A stretch of DNA of 64,000 nt from Nageia nagi (lineage: Eukaryota > Pinophyta): assembly GCA_050084985.1 (NCBI GenBank), contig JBITNC010000001.1, forward strand, positions 84,444,001 to 84,508,000. The letters run 5' to 3'. Position numbers and translations under genes: made by a program. The notes beneath the pieces are model-generated. The model made no database searches. It was given only the letters and a program-made list of their open reading frames with translations, and was not told the origin of the DNA. This document shows, piece after piece, positions 50,852-62,159 of the stretch. Each line of letters begins with the position of its first letter. Position 1 is the stretch's first letter.

Positions 50852-51489
50852 ATCTTACACCCCATTGGTGAGGTAAAACTAAGAGAAGGTATAAATTTCC
50901 TCCTCATTTGGTTATCTTATGGATTATTGCATTAGATACTAACATATTTTGTGAGATATTGGAGCTTATTTTTTGCAAAATATGATCAAAATGGCAATGC
51001 AAGCATTTTTTATACTAACCTCTTATGTTAGTAGCATTTTTTACAAAATGCTTAATACATGATATACCTTTTAAAAAGATACTATGTAATGCAATTTTTT
51101 TTCTAACATTTTGTGTTAGTTAATTTTGCAAAATATGGGTAATTTTTTTTACTATCCTCTAGTAAACATGTTGTTAATTTAAGAGGTTAGTATATAGAAA
51201 TAACATATTGTAAGCCATTTATTAAAAAGGGTGTATTTTCTTTAATATATATATTATGAGAGCAATACAAAATGATTTTACAATTATTTTTATTGCAAAT
51301 AGCCCTTTTTTAATTACATATCTCATAATAGCTATTTCATAGCTTAAAAAGGGGGAAAGATATTTTAAAAACAATCAAATAAGGAGATTTATGATACCTT
51401 CACTTAAAATAGATTATTATTATCTAAAAACTTTATTTTCAATTTTACAAAATAATATTAAATTGAAGGTTTCAATTTATTTGAAAAAT

Positions 51490-51610
51490 TGGAGGGCCAC
51501 GTTGGTTGAGTGGAGGTGGCGAGTCATCAGCACTCCCCTCCTCACGATGGTGGTCTCCCCTCACTCTGATCGATAGTTCTGCAACCCCTGATGGTGGGAA
51601 TCTTCTCTTC
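51490..51610 (+). other. GC-richer island with Pol III promoter-like boxes
   Basis: A sharp GC-rich patch carries TGGTTGAGTGG (fits a tRNA A box) and about 60 bases later GATCGATAG/GTTCTGCAACCC (a poor B box). It could be the head of a tRNA-derived SINE or part of the captured host sequence next to it. No tail or target duplication is evident. Confidence 0.25.
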
Positions 51611-51698
51611 TTTTGTATAAAAATAAATAATGTGAATACCTGTGCCCTTGAAAAAATCCACAGCTAATAGCATGACTATGAATAGGAACACCAATGTC

Positions 51699-52897
51699 TT
51701 ATAGGCCAAAAGCCCCACTGGATGAACGCCCTTCTAGCATGGCCTCCAAAGTTCCTCTCCGTACACCACTTGATTTTTTTTTGTTCTCTATTTTTCCAAT
51801 TTCTAGAATAGTTAATGGGTTTTGAACATCCTTAGCCATTAGTTTTGAAACATCTTTATCCTTACAACTTCCTATTTTGAAAGCTCTTTTGTCTATTGCA
51901 AAAGAAAACGGTTGAGGAACAGTGAACTTTGAGAGTGACGCTAGAGCATTTGGTGACCTATTATAAGAATTTGTTGATTTCATGGTCTCTGACTTGTCTC
52001 CTATAGCCTTGTTCCCTTTTGACCCAAAAATATTTTCCAAGTTTGCTAAGGCCTTAGGGATAGCCTTTTCTGAAGACTTCAACCTAGAAGAAAGGTGATT
52101 TTTTGAAATTTGAAGTGAAGAAACATTGCTCTCCATTTTCACCAAGACCTTTGAGATGGCCTTTTCAGAGGAGTTCAACCCAGACAAAATCTAACTTTTG
52201 GACAATCGACATGGAGAGAAACTATCTTCCATTTTGGACAACAACTTTGAGGTGGCCTTGCTTGAGGAGGTCAACCCAAACGAAAGCTTACTTTTTGACA
52301 TTCCAAGTGAAGATTTCACATATGTATGGACTAAAGAGCATACTTTATTATTCTTTGCTACCTTCAAATTTTGTAACATAGCAATCTCCTTGAGACTCAA
52401 CTCTTTTAGCTGTGTCAAGTTCTTCACAACTGTATTAGCCTCTTCAAAATCTATCTTCAACTCGACTCCTAAGGTTCCATCTTTTCTTCCTATTTCTTGA
52501 AGATAATGTTTTTTTGAGTTCATATATCCCTATTTTCATCATTGCATCTAGTAAAATAGTATCACACTTGGTATCAAATACATCTTGGTCACCACCTTTC
52601 CCTACTTGTATATCTATTTTCAAAAACAAATCCTCATTAAGTACCTCTTCAAGCTAGGATTTACATAGTTGTGAAACAACACACCAGCTTCCCTCTGCTC
52701 CTAAATTTTCATTGGCAATTACTATGCTAGAAGATGCACTTTTTTTATCCAAGGTATCGTGTGTAGCAGTTTCACCTTTCCTCCCGATGGTCTTCTTTGC
52801 AAGTGACGTTTGAAAGAGAAATGTGCCCCCTATGATCAATCCTATTGTTGGATGTTGCATTTGGAAAAGTTGTGTTAATGCTGTCAAAGGAAGCCAT
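51699..52897 (-). pseudogene. Captured WVD2/WDL-like (TPX2-family) gene fragment, antisense in copia1
   Basis: On minus, a reading frame from 52523 to 51699 (about 275 codons) is broken by a single TAG at 52190-52188. Earlier coding-like pieces in another frame lie at 52887-52654 and 52629-52444. The frame includes KLSFGLTSSSKATSK (about 52290-52250) and, nearer the end, RSPNALASLSKFTVPQPFSF followed by AIDKRA (about 51990-51880). TVPQPFxLATDKRA is a signature of plant WVD2-like microtubule-binding proteins, upstream of their TPX2 domain. The C-terminal TPX2 domain itself is absent. A stretch of about 34 residues is repeated three times (S-S-E/S-K-A-x-x-K at 52290, 52187 and 52085). Family assignment is from motif memory and should be tested. 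The orientation is opposite to the retrotransposon. Confidence 0.55.
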
Positions 52898-54099
52898 GTC
52901 TTTAGCGACCAAGGTGCAAATCAGATTGAGATCTGCTAACCTGCTAAGTTATTAGACATCGCAGACTCGCACCTCCTCCTTCGTCACTCTTTGTTTTTAA
53001 AACAAATTTAAGGTGTTTGTTTTTTTTTATCTCCCTTACTTTTAAAACAAAGTTTTTTTTTATCTTCTCCTTACAATTGAAATAAATGCAAGCATTAATT
53101 ATGAAATCAAACCTTGGGTAAAAGTTTTCCAAAAAGGAGGCTACCTTCTATGCTCCTCCATAAGCAACGTATACTCCTTCTTGGTAAGCGAAGGGTAGCC
53201 ATCCTTTTTTTTTTACCAAAAGCATTTATTTGTTTTTGACTTAGAGTATTTTTTTGTTATTTGGAAAGCTTTGGTAAAAGAAGCATTAAATATGCATGAA
53301 GTAGGGGTATGGGTCTCCTTCTTTTTCCATTTAATTCTTGGAGACTTGGTAAGTAGTGAATATTTTTAACTTATTTTTACAATAAGGTCAAAAATAGTTT
53401 TAAGTTAAACTTAGCTTACTTTTTAAAAAATGCTTAGAATATTTTTAATATTCCATGTTTAATTTACTAAGGTGCACATGCAATTTCTAGAATGCCAACC
53501 TCTTAGCATTTTTTTCTCTAAGCATGGTATTTTGCTAAGGTAATCTAAGTATGTTTTTTTTTTTTTAATTAAATAAGGGAATTTTTTTACTTAAAATGCA
53601 TACTTCAAAGACAAGTTTTAGCATACAAGTTTTTAGGGATAAAACTTTAAATGAAAAGGGGAAATTTGTATAATTTTTACTTAAAACTTTATCTAGATCT
53701 TGCATGCTAGACTTGTGATGCATGTCTCTTAATCTTGTTTGAGGAATAAAGCATGCTTAGGACTTAAAATTTTAAGTTAAACAATGCATGATGCATGATT
53801 ATTACTTAATTTTTAAGTCATGGAACAATGCATGTTTAAGTTATGGATTAATACTAAGTAGGACTTAGTCTTTTTTTTTAAATTCATTAAAATAATTGAA
53901 TGAATTTATGAAATTGAGCAAAGTATGCAAAAATGTAAAATGTCCTTTAGGGGTTAGTACAAAACCCATTGGACTTTTAAAGGTTTTTCAAATTCGTGTG
54001 GATGATGTATTTTTACTTTACTTTATATTTTTGCACAATTGCTTTATACTTGCAAAACGCAAAATATTGAAAGCAACCCCTAAAATGAACACATCCACA

Positions 54100-54480
54100 C
54101 ATACTTTTCCACAACATGACTTGTTTAGGGAGCCACGAGGGGAGGATAGGGTAGACTGGAGCTCTTTTAGTCCGAAGAGCCAAGTGGTGGTAAGTCCATC
54201 TTAATTGCCCCTAAGACCTCTGTTGGATTGGACATAACTCTATTAGGTGGATAGGCATGTGTGTAGTGATACCACATGTTCGCACGTCCATTCAGGGATT
54301 ATCTTGATAACCTAGGAGGAAAACTAAAAACCTTAATCAAGATAATTAAAATGGCCGGTCCAAGATACATCAGATCCTTGGAAAATAGTTGGTACTTCTC
54401 CTTGTGAGAGTATATTACTGACCAAGGTGAACTGGTTGAGGACTAGTAGTACCTGGACTCCACCTTGCGGGCATCCAGGT
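54100..54480 (+). other. Conserved pre-gag leader block (copia1 copy)
   Basis: Aligns with 17420-17030 of copia2, with words such as TTAATTGCCCCTAAG and TGTGTAGTGATACCACATG. It lies 170-550 bases before the gag start and has no conserved open frame. Confidence 0.5.
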
Positions 54481-54646
54481 GAAGGCCTAATTCTATACAA
54501 GAAAACAACCCCAACATTATTCCTCTACCGATCGTGGTTTATAAGTTTGCACATGTGGGACATGTTTACTTATTAGATGTTTGATTTGTATAGATGGTAA
54601 AGTGTAAAATTTTCGTTCTTCTTGCTTATTTACTTTTGTACGGACA

Positions 54647-57600
54647 ATGGTTGAAACCTTCATATCCAAGCATATACTCGATGGTTTCAACTTTGGCATA
54701 TGGGAACCTCATATGAGAGCTGAGTTACAAGCAAGGAAGCTGTAGCAGACAATTAATGAAGACATGGTTGCTCCTATAGATGAGAAGGCTCTTGAAATCT
54801 ACAACTCAAAGAATGAGTTAGCAACTTCAATGATCTATCGTGCAGTTTTGGATGACATCCTTCTCATGATCTCTTCTTCAACATTAGCAAAAGAAGCTTG
54901 GGATAGATTGAAGAAAATTTACCTTGGGTCAAAATTTTCAAGGAGGTTCACTATTCTACAAAAGTTGTTGCAATATCGTCAAGGTGAAGATGAAAGTGCT
55001 TCTATCTACTTAAACAAAATCATTGACCTTAGGACACAACTGGTTGGCTGTGGGTGCAACTGGATCAATGATGAGTTCATGGTCTTCATCATTCTTCAAA
55101 GCCTCTCTACAAAGTTCAGTAACTTTGTCACAATTATGGAGACTAGGCTCAATGATGAAGGAGATGTCATCTCTCTTGACAACCTTTCTAGACTCCTTCT
55201 GAAGCATAAGGAAACTTTGAACAAGAAAATGTTGAACTTTTCTCCAAAGGATAATAGCATTGCTTTAGGAGCAACCAAAACTCCTTTCAAGAAGAAGTTC
55301 AAACATTATAAATTCAAAGATAACAAATCCTCATCTACCATCAGGAAGCATGGCAACTTCAAGCAAAGGAATGACAAAGCTAGATCAAGCAATCCAACAC
55401 CTCAGGAAACATTTGATGGAAATTGTAACTTTTGTGGCATCTTTGGGCACAAAGAGTATGATTGTCGTAAAAAGAAATTTGCTCAAAAAGGTAAGGGAAA
55501 TGCAAATGTGATAAATTTCAATAATAAAAAGAAGAACAAGCATGCTGCTGCTGTTGCCTACTACTCAATGACTCAAACTATTTCAAATGATTGGATTGTT
55601 GATTCAGGATGCACTAATCACATGTGTTATGAAAAGGATAAGTTTGAAAACTTTCATAAGTACAATAAGGATACAGTTGTGATAGGTGATAATACAATCC
55701 TTGATGTTCAAGGAATAGGGAATGTGAAGATTCATGGAAAGGCTCTTGATAATGTCTTTTATGTGCCTAAACTAAGGATGAATCTTATCTCTGTAATTCA
55801 GATTATAAGGAAAGAATGCTCATTTGAGTTTACCTCACACTCTTGGTGTGTTAAGAAAGGACTTGCCACCTTGATGAAAGGATTAGTAAAGGATGACCTT
55901 TATATTGTGGATCAAGTTCTTTCAAAGATTTGTCTTGCTACAAGTGTTTGTTCAAAGGGTAATCTTTGGCATCAACGATTAGGGCACCTTAACCACAAGA
56001 GTATTCAAGATATGAAAAATCAAGAACTTGTGGAAGGTTTACCTAATATTTCACCCATAATTGGTCTCTGTGAAAGGTGTATTCTAGTAAAAATAAATAG
56101 GCAAAAGTTTGAAAAAGATAAGGTAACTCAGGCTACTCGTCCTCTTCAGCTTGTGCATTCAGATTTGATGGGTCCATTTCAGACTAAGTCTCTAGGGGGA
56201 TCTTCTTATATTCTGACCTTCATTGATGACTTCAGTAGGATGACATTTGGTTATCTACTTGAGCACAAGGATCAAACTTTTGATAGGTTTAAAGACTTCA
56301 AGGCTCTTGTTGAAAATCAAACTGATTTTAAGATCAAGATGCTGAGATCTAATAATGGGGTTGAGTATAATAGCAATGAGTTTAACAACTATTGTGTTAA
56401 ACATGGGATCAAGTGGCAATTCACAATCCCTTACACCCCTCAGCAAAATAGAGTTGCTAAAAGGAAGAATTGAACCATTATGGAAATGGCAAGGTGCATG
56501 TTGGGTAACCTTCCTAGTTTCTTATGGGAGAAGCTATTCACACTACTATTCACACCCTAAATAGGTGTCCTACTAAAGTAGTTGAAGGTAAAACTCCGTA
56601 TGAAGCATGGATAGGAAAGAAACCTAACATCTCACACTTCAGAGTCTTTGGTTGTGATGCATTTACCTTCATTACCTCAGAGAAAAGAAAGAAGCTAGAT
56701 AAAAGATCAGAAAAATGCATCTTTATGGGGTATGATAATCAGCATAGAGGTTACAGGCTCTACTCCTCATCCTATAAAATAGTCTTTATTTCTAGGGATG
56801 TCAAGTTCAATGAACTTCCTGGGGATATGACTTCTCATGCTAAGGTGTCTGATTCAGATAATTCTTCACCTGCACCTAACTGGTTAGATGATCATGTAAA
56901 GAAGTCACCATAAGAGCAAAATTCTTTAACTCAAAGAATTACAAGGAATATGATCTTGAATAAATCCTTATTTGCCAAAATTGATAATATGAATGAGCCA
57001 TCAACATTCAAAGAAGCTTCCAAGCAAGAGTGTTGGATGGAAGCTATGAAAGTTGAGTATGAGGTGCTCATGAAAAATGAAACCTGGGATTTGGTTCCTT
57101 ATCCCAATGAGAAAAATGTGATTGGAAATAAATGGATATACAAGGTCAAGTACAATTCTAATGGAGAAATTGAAAAATACAAAGCAAGGTTAGTGGCCAA
57201 AGGATTCGCTTAGAAATATGGTATTGATTATGAGGAAACCTTTGCTCCTGTGGCCAAGATACCTACTATCAGGATAATCCTTGCTCTTTCTGCAGCTCAA
57301 GGATGGAAAGTTTTCCAACTTGATGTCAAGAGTGCATTTCTCAATGGTGACTTGGATGTAGAAATCTACATGAATCAACCAGAAGGATTTATTCCAGAAG
57401 GAAAAGAGTCTCTTGTGTGCAAGCTAAAGAAGTCTTTATATGGACTTAAACAAGCACCTAGAGCATGGTACAAGAAAATTTCAAGATTCTTTACAGATAT
57501 TAGTTTTTCCAAGTGCTTCTCTGACTCAGATCTCTATGTACTCAATCAAGGAAAAGATGTGGTCTTAATTCTCCTTTATGTGGATGATCTTCTCATAATA

Positions 57601-58542
57601 GGCAACAATATTAAAATCATCCAAGAGTGCATATCCAAACTGAAGGCAACATTTGAAATGACTGATCTAGATCTATTGCATTACTATCTTGGGATGCAAG
57701 TATACCAACATAAAGATTGTACTTATCTTAGTCAATCTATGTATATATCAAACATCTTGCAAAAGTTTGGAATGGAGGAGTGTAGATATGCTGCAATACC
57801 TGTTTCTCTTGGAATCATTGTATCATTGAACTTAGATTCTTAGTTGGCTGATGCTACAGCTTATAGGCAATTGATTGGTAGTCTTCTGTATCTGACTATC
57901 TCTCGACCTGATATTGCCTTTGCAGTGAATCTGATGGCATGATTCATGCAAAAACCATATGTTGAACACCTCAATGCTGTTAAACAAATCTTGAGGTATG
58001 TGGCAGGGACAAAGGATCTTACTCTTAAGTATTCCAAAGTGCCCTTAATTGTTCTCTTAGGGTTCTTAGATTCTGATTATGGGGGAGATAGAGATGATAG
58101 AAAATCAACCTCTACATATGTGTTCAGCATTGGTTTAGGTGCTATCTCTTGGGCTTCCAAGAAGTAACCTACTATGACTCTTTCTACCATCAAAGTTGAA
58201 TATTGAGCCATGTCTGTTGTCACCGAAGAAGCTATTTGGCTGAGGTATCTTCTGAATGAAATTGGGTATAAGCAAAATGGCCCATCTCTTATTTCTTCAG
58301 ATAATCAATCGGTTATCTCTTTGGTTAAGAATCCTGTGTTCCATCAAAGAACCAAACATGTGGAAATCCAAGCCCATTTTATCAGGGAGAAGGTTCTAAA
58401 TGACATCATACACTTGGAGTATTGTCCATCTACTAAAAACTTTGCTGATTTATTCACCAAGCCCCTTCCTGAAGCTCAGTTTAGCAAGCTTAGGGATTCT
58501 CTCAGGTTGGTGAAGTTGCCCTCAAGGGGGAGTGAAGTTTGA
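54647..58542 (+). pseudogene. copia1 gag-pol polyprotein
   Basis: The start is the ATG at 54647 (MVETFISKHILDGFNFGIWE), which fits the copia gag N-terminus and is matched in copia2. The next ATG, 54764, opens 569 uninterrupted codons. Order: gag; zinc knuckle CNFCGIFGHKEYDC (55424-55465); protease DSG (55601-55609); pre-integrase LWHQRLGHLN and CERC; integrase with the first Asp at 56162 but the second changed to Asn (56351-56353) and the Glu to Lys (56459-56461); reverse transcriptase with QLDVKSAFLNGDL, LKQAPRAWY and an intact YVDD (57577-57588); RNase H with DDRKSTSTYVF and TKHVEIQAHFIREKV; stop at 58540. In-frame stops are at 54743, 56471, 56911, 57211, 57841, 57940, 58165 and 58204. A one-base loss near 56526 shifts the frame. 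Confidence 0.93.
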
Positions 58543-58612
58543 ACTTTTGTTAGTGATGACAACTTCACCTCTAAGAGGCTCTTTTGTTGTTGTATAGCAT
58601 GTGTTGATTATG

Positions 58613-59081
58613 ATATACCTCCGTGGTAAGTTTGCTCTGCATGATAAACTTGTTGTGTATTTTTTATACCTCCATGGTAAGTTTGCTCTGCGTGACAAAC
58701 TTGTTGTACATTTTTATACCTCTATGGTAAGTTTGCTCTGTGTGACAAACTTGTTGTACATTTTTATACCTCCGTGGTAAGTTTGCTCTGTGTGACAAAC
58801 TTGTTGTACATTTTATACCTCTGTGGTAATTTTGCTCTGTGTGACAAACTTGTTGTACATTTTACACCTCCGTGGTAAGTTTGCTCTGCATAACAAACTT
58901 GTTATACATTTTACATCTCCGTGGTAAGTTTACTTTGCATGACAAACTTGTTGTACAATTTTTTGAGCATATAATTAATATACCTCTGTGGTAAGTTCGC
59001 TCTGCATGAAGAACTTATTGTACATTCTATACCTCCGTGGTGAGTTTGCTCTACATGAGAAACTCATTGTACAATTTTTAT
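58613..59081 (+). repeat. Nine-unit tandem array of hairpin-forming repeats
   Basis: Units of 49-51 bases start near 58615, 58665, 58715, 58765, 58814, 58863, 58912, 58981 and 59029. Each reads TACCTCCGTGGTAAGTTTG, a loop (CTCTGCNTGA), then CAAACTTGTTGTACATTTT. AAGTTTG and CAAACTT pair as a 7-bp stem. In unit 8 the arms are TAAGTTC and GAACTTA, and in unit 9 TGAGTTT and AAACTCA: both arms changed together, keeping pairing. Unit 5 (AATTTTG) has a mismatch. The array lies directly after the gag-pol stop, in the element's 3' noncoding region, so it would be present in its RNA. Confidence 0.9.
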
Positions 59082-59548
59082 GCTCTATTAATAATCAACA
59101 CATGTCTATATACAACAGGTGACTATGAGTGATGGCTTGGCATCTCCGTGATGACTTATAGTGTACCATTGATCAATTATTTATAAGATGACATTATTTG
59201 ATTCTCTTATTTGAATATATGATGCATCTAATTGATTTTGTTCATGAGTTGCTTGTAGCATGCAGGATCTTCTTCAAAAATTCAGGTTACTCACCTTGTG
59301 TAAGCAAGCTCATGGAGACTCACATGTCAGCTTAAAGTTGATCGACTACTATGTACAGTGAAACTAGTTATGGTTAATGATTGTATTATAAACCATTTTG
59401 TCAAATGGTAATATAGTGAGTCTCATACTAGTTCTCAAAAAGATTCTCAAAAATGTAAATGTTCTCATCTCCACTTGTATCTCTATGGAGGAGAACTCTC
59501 TCTTACTCTCTCTCTTCTCTCTTATACGCTCTATCCCAATATTGCATT
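59082..59548 (+). other. copia1 3' noncoding region after the array
   Basis: Shares with copia2 (12131-12560, minus) the words GATGACTTATAGTG, ACCATTGATCA and a CT-rich run before the purine tract. No open frame. Confidence 0.55.
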
Positions 59549-59557
59549 AAGGGGGAG
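59549..59557 (+). other. Polypurine tract of copia1
   Basis: AAGGGGGAG directly before the 3' LTR; the preceding ATTGCATT is also shared with copia2. Confidence 0.85.
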
Positions 59558-60035
59558 TGTTAGAATTTGTAATGAAATATTATGAATATCTAAACTCCTT
59601 GTAAGTTCAATTAATCACTTAAAGGATATGTAGATACCTTAAGGGATTAATTGAATTCATTATTATGTGTGGACTTTGAGCTTACCATGGGGTTAGTTGG
59701 TAGGTTAAAGTTAGGTCATACATTTATTATAACCTTAACCTTACCCTTGGGTTAAAGGGAGGTTAGGGAGGTGCTCTCAAGCTATAAATAGAGGGCCTCT
59801 CCTCTTTAACATAACTAAGTTTTTGGAGTAAGATTACTCTACTAGTTTGTGTAGGAGAGGAAGAGAATAGTTGTAAGAGGGGCATACTTGAGAATTGAGA
59901 TACTAGTTGTGGATGTACTCCCAAGGAGGGAGGAACCACATTACACTTGTGTTATCTTGTGTGAATGGTGTTATGTTGTATGATTGAGTTTCCTAGTCTT
60001 GGACCTTGAAGATTAGAGTAGGTCTAAATCCTTCA
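59558..60035 (+). repeat. 3' LTR of copia1
   Basis: 478 bases, TGTTAGAATT...CCTTCA, followed by TSD AATGG and then the resumption of gypsy B. Confidence 0.93.
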
Positions 60036-60040
60036 AATGG
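60036..60040. other. Target-site duplication of copia1, right
   Basis: AATGG, followed by AAGAAACC, which continues the gypsy B sequence as in gypsy A at 28032. Confidence 0.9.
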
Positions 60041-60259
60041 AAGAAACCATTCAAGTTGATTCAAGTGATGATCCGAACAAACCTTAGATTATTCAACTAG
60101 GAAAGTCACTAATTGAAAAAAGAGATGAGAATTTATGTCTATACTCAAAGAAAAGTAGAAAATATTTGTGTGGTCATACACTGATATGCTTGGACTTGAT
60201 TCTAATTTGGTAGTACATCACCTGGGTATTAAAGAAGATGTTAATCCTGTCAAATAGAT

Positions 60260-61582
60260 ATTATGTAAAATGCATTTAACAATAACATTGATGGTGCAAT
60301 AAGAGTTATAAAAACTTTAAGAATCTTATTTTATTCATCCCATTGATTATTCTGATTGGATTTCTAACATGGTATCATCAAAAAGTCTAATGGAAAGATT
60401 TGCATGTGCACATACTTTAGGGATGTAAATAAAGCTTACCCTAAGGATGACTTTCCACTACCAAACATAAACATTTTGGTTGATTCTACTATTGGACATT
60501 AAATGCTATCTCTTATTGATGGATTTTTAGGAGCATCAAAATATCAACATAAGATAACATTTATAATGCATTGGGGAACATTTTGTTGTAAGGTAATGCC
60601 CATTGGTATAAAGAATGGAGGAGCCACTTATCAAAGGAAAATGATGTATATCTTCCATGATTTACATACATGATATTATGAAAGATTATGTAGATGATGT
60701 ATTAGCTAAATCTAAAACCTAAGAGGACCATCCAAAGGTACTCATCAAACTATTTGATAGATTACTAGATCATAGTATTTGATTAAATCCTAAGAAATGT
60801 GTTTCTGGGGTAACTTTGAGAAAATTATTAAGGTTTATTATCTCCAGGCAAGTAATTAAAGTAGATATAATAAAATAAAAGCAATAGTGAATATACCTTC
60901 TCTTTCAAATCTAAAATAATTACAAAGTTTATAAGGTAAGTTGCAAGTTGTGAGATATTTTATTTCTTAGTTATCATATAAGTGCAAACCGTTTAATAAA
61001 CTTTTAAAAAGGAGAATTATATTTTACTAGGGAAATGAACAACAAGAAGTATTTGATGAAATAAAATTTTATATTTTATCACCTCCAATTTTAGTTCCAC
61101 CTAAGGAAGGGGAACCATTCTTGTTATATACATCCACTACAGAAATGACATTGGGAACTATTCTTGCTCAAAAGAATGAAAATTATAAAGAGTAAGCTAC
61201 ATATTATCTTAGTCGAACCCTAGTTAGTTATGAAACCTAATATGTATACTTGGAAAAATTATGTTTAGCTATGGTTTTTGTAATTAAGAAATTGAGACAT
61301 TATATGTTAAGTCACACCACATATGTAATCACTAAAGTTGATCCTTTGAAATACATGATGAACAAAACCTATCAAAATGCAAGAACATTTAAATAGATCA
61401 TGCATTTAACTGAATTTGTTCTGCAATTCATAATTCAAAAATTAATCAAAGTTCAAGCCATAGTTGATTATCTTGTAGAAGCACCATTATCTGATGATAA
61501 ACCATCCATCATTGAACTACCATATGAACATATTTTTCAATTAGATGAAATGGCAATCCCCTTTGGGCCTAAAGAAGATTGA
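60260..61582 (+). pseudogene. Gypsy B reverse transcriptase and first RNase H
   Basis: Same motifs and lesions as gypsy A 28250-29570, with YVDD at 60687-60698, a stop before MLSLIDGFLG and a frameshift before YVDD. The last open part (61400-61582) carries HLTEFVLQFIIQKLIK and VDYLVEAPL. About 1.4% of bases differ from A over 1.25 kb, counted by eye. Confidence 0.8.
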
Positions 61583-61584
61583 GA

Positions 61585-61970
61585 TATGGTGATATAATTT
61601 TATGGATTGAGATGTGAAAAATGTGGAGGTGCTAATGTTGTATTTGTCACACCTTAAGGAGTTCCTATATCTTATTCCTTCAAACTTAATTTTCCATGTA
61701 TAAATAATAATGTTGAGTATGAATCTTTAATACTAGCTATAAAAAATAGCTATGAAATTAAAACTAAAAAGAGCTAAATTCATTGGTGATTCATTGCTAA
61801 TTGTAAAATAGGTTAAAGAAATCTTTCAATGTAAAGAACCCCTGATATAAAAATACAAAAAATGGTAGATAATCTACTACTATCTTTTAAAAAATATGAT
61901 TTATAAGTAACACCAAGGTCAATTGATAGATTTATTGATGTTGTGGCTTTAATTGGATCTTTGATACCTG
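61585..61970 (+). pseudogene. Gypsy B second RNase H
   Basis: Equivalent of 29575-29960 in A: GGANVVFVTP and SFKLNFPCINNNVEYESL with the same interrupting stops. Confidence 0.68.
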
Positions 61971-62159
61971 AAAACCCTCATCAAAAAAATATTCACATTG
62001 AGATTTTCCAAATTACTCAATCCACATTAGAAATAAATGGAGTAGAACATGCGGTTCTTGATATTACAATAGAAGACAAGAATTTATGGCATATCCAACT
62101 AGTGAAATGCCTAATAGATGAAATCTTGCCTATTAATCTAATAAAATCAGCCAAGAAAG

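Larger units (their letters stand above)
50245..60035 (+). mobile_element. copia1: complete Ty1/copia element with extra leader cargo
   Basis: 9.8 kb: 5' LTR (50245-50723), primer site (50726), an unusually long leader of 3.9 kb that contains an antisense host-gene-like fragment, gag-pol (54647-58542), about 1 kb of 3' noncoding DNA with a hairpin array, polypurine tract (59549-59557) and 3' LTR (59558-60035). TSD AATGG. The two LTRs differ at about 13 substitutions and one or two indels in 478 bases, counted by eye (near 2.7%). Not capable of self-mobilisation: the reading frame has stops and lost integrase residues. Confidence 0.93.

Noticed and set aside
54764-56473. The 569-codon open frame as an intact host gene
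   Set aside because: It carries gag, zinc knuckle, DSG protease and integrase in copia order and lies between matched LTRs with a TSD.
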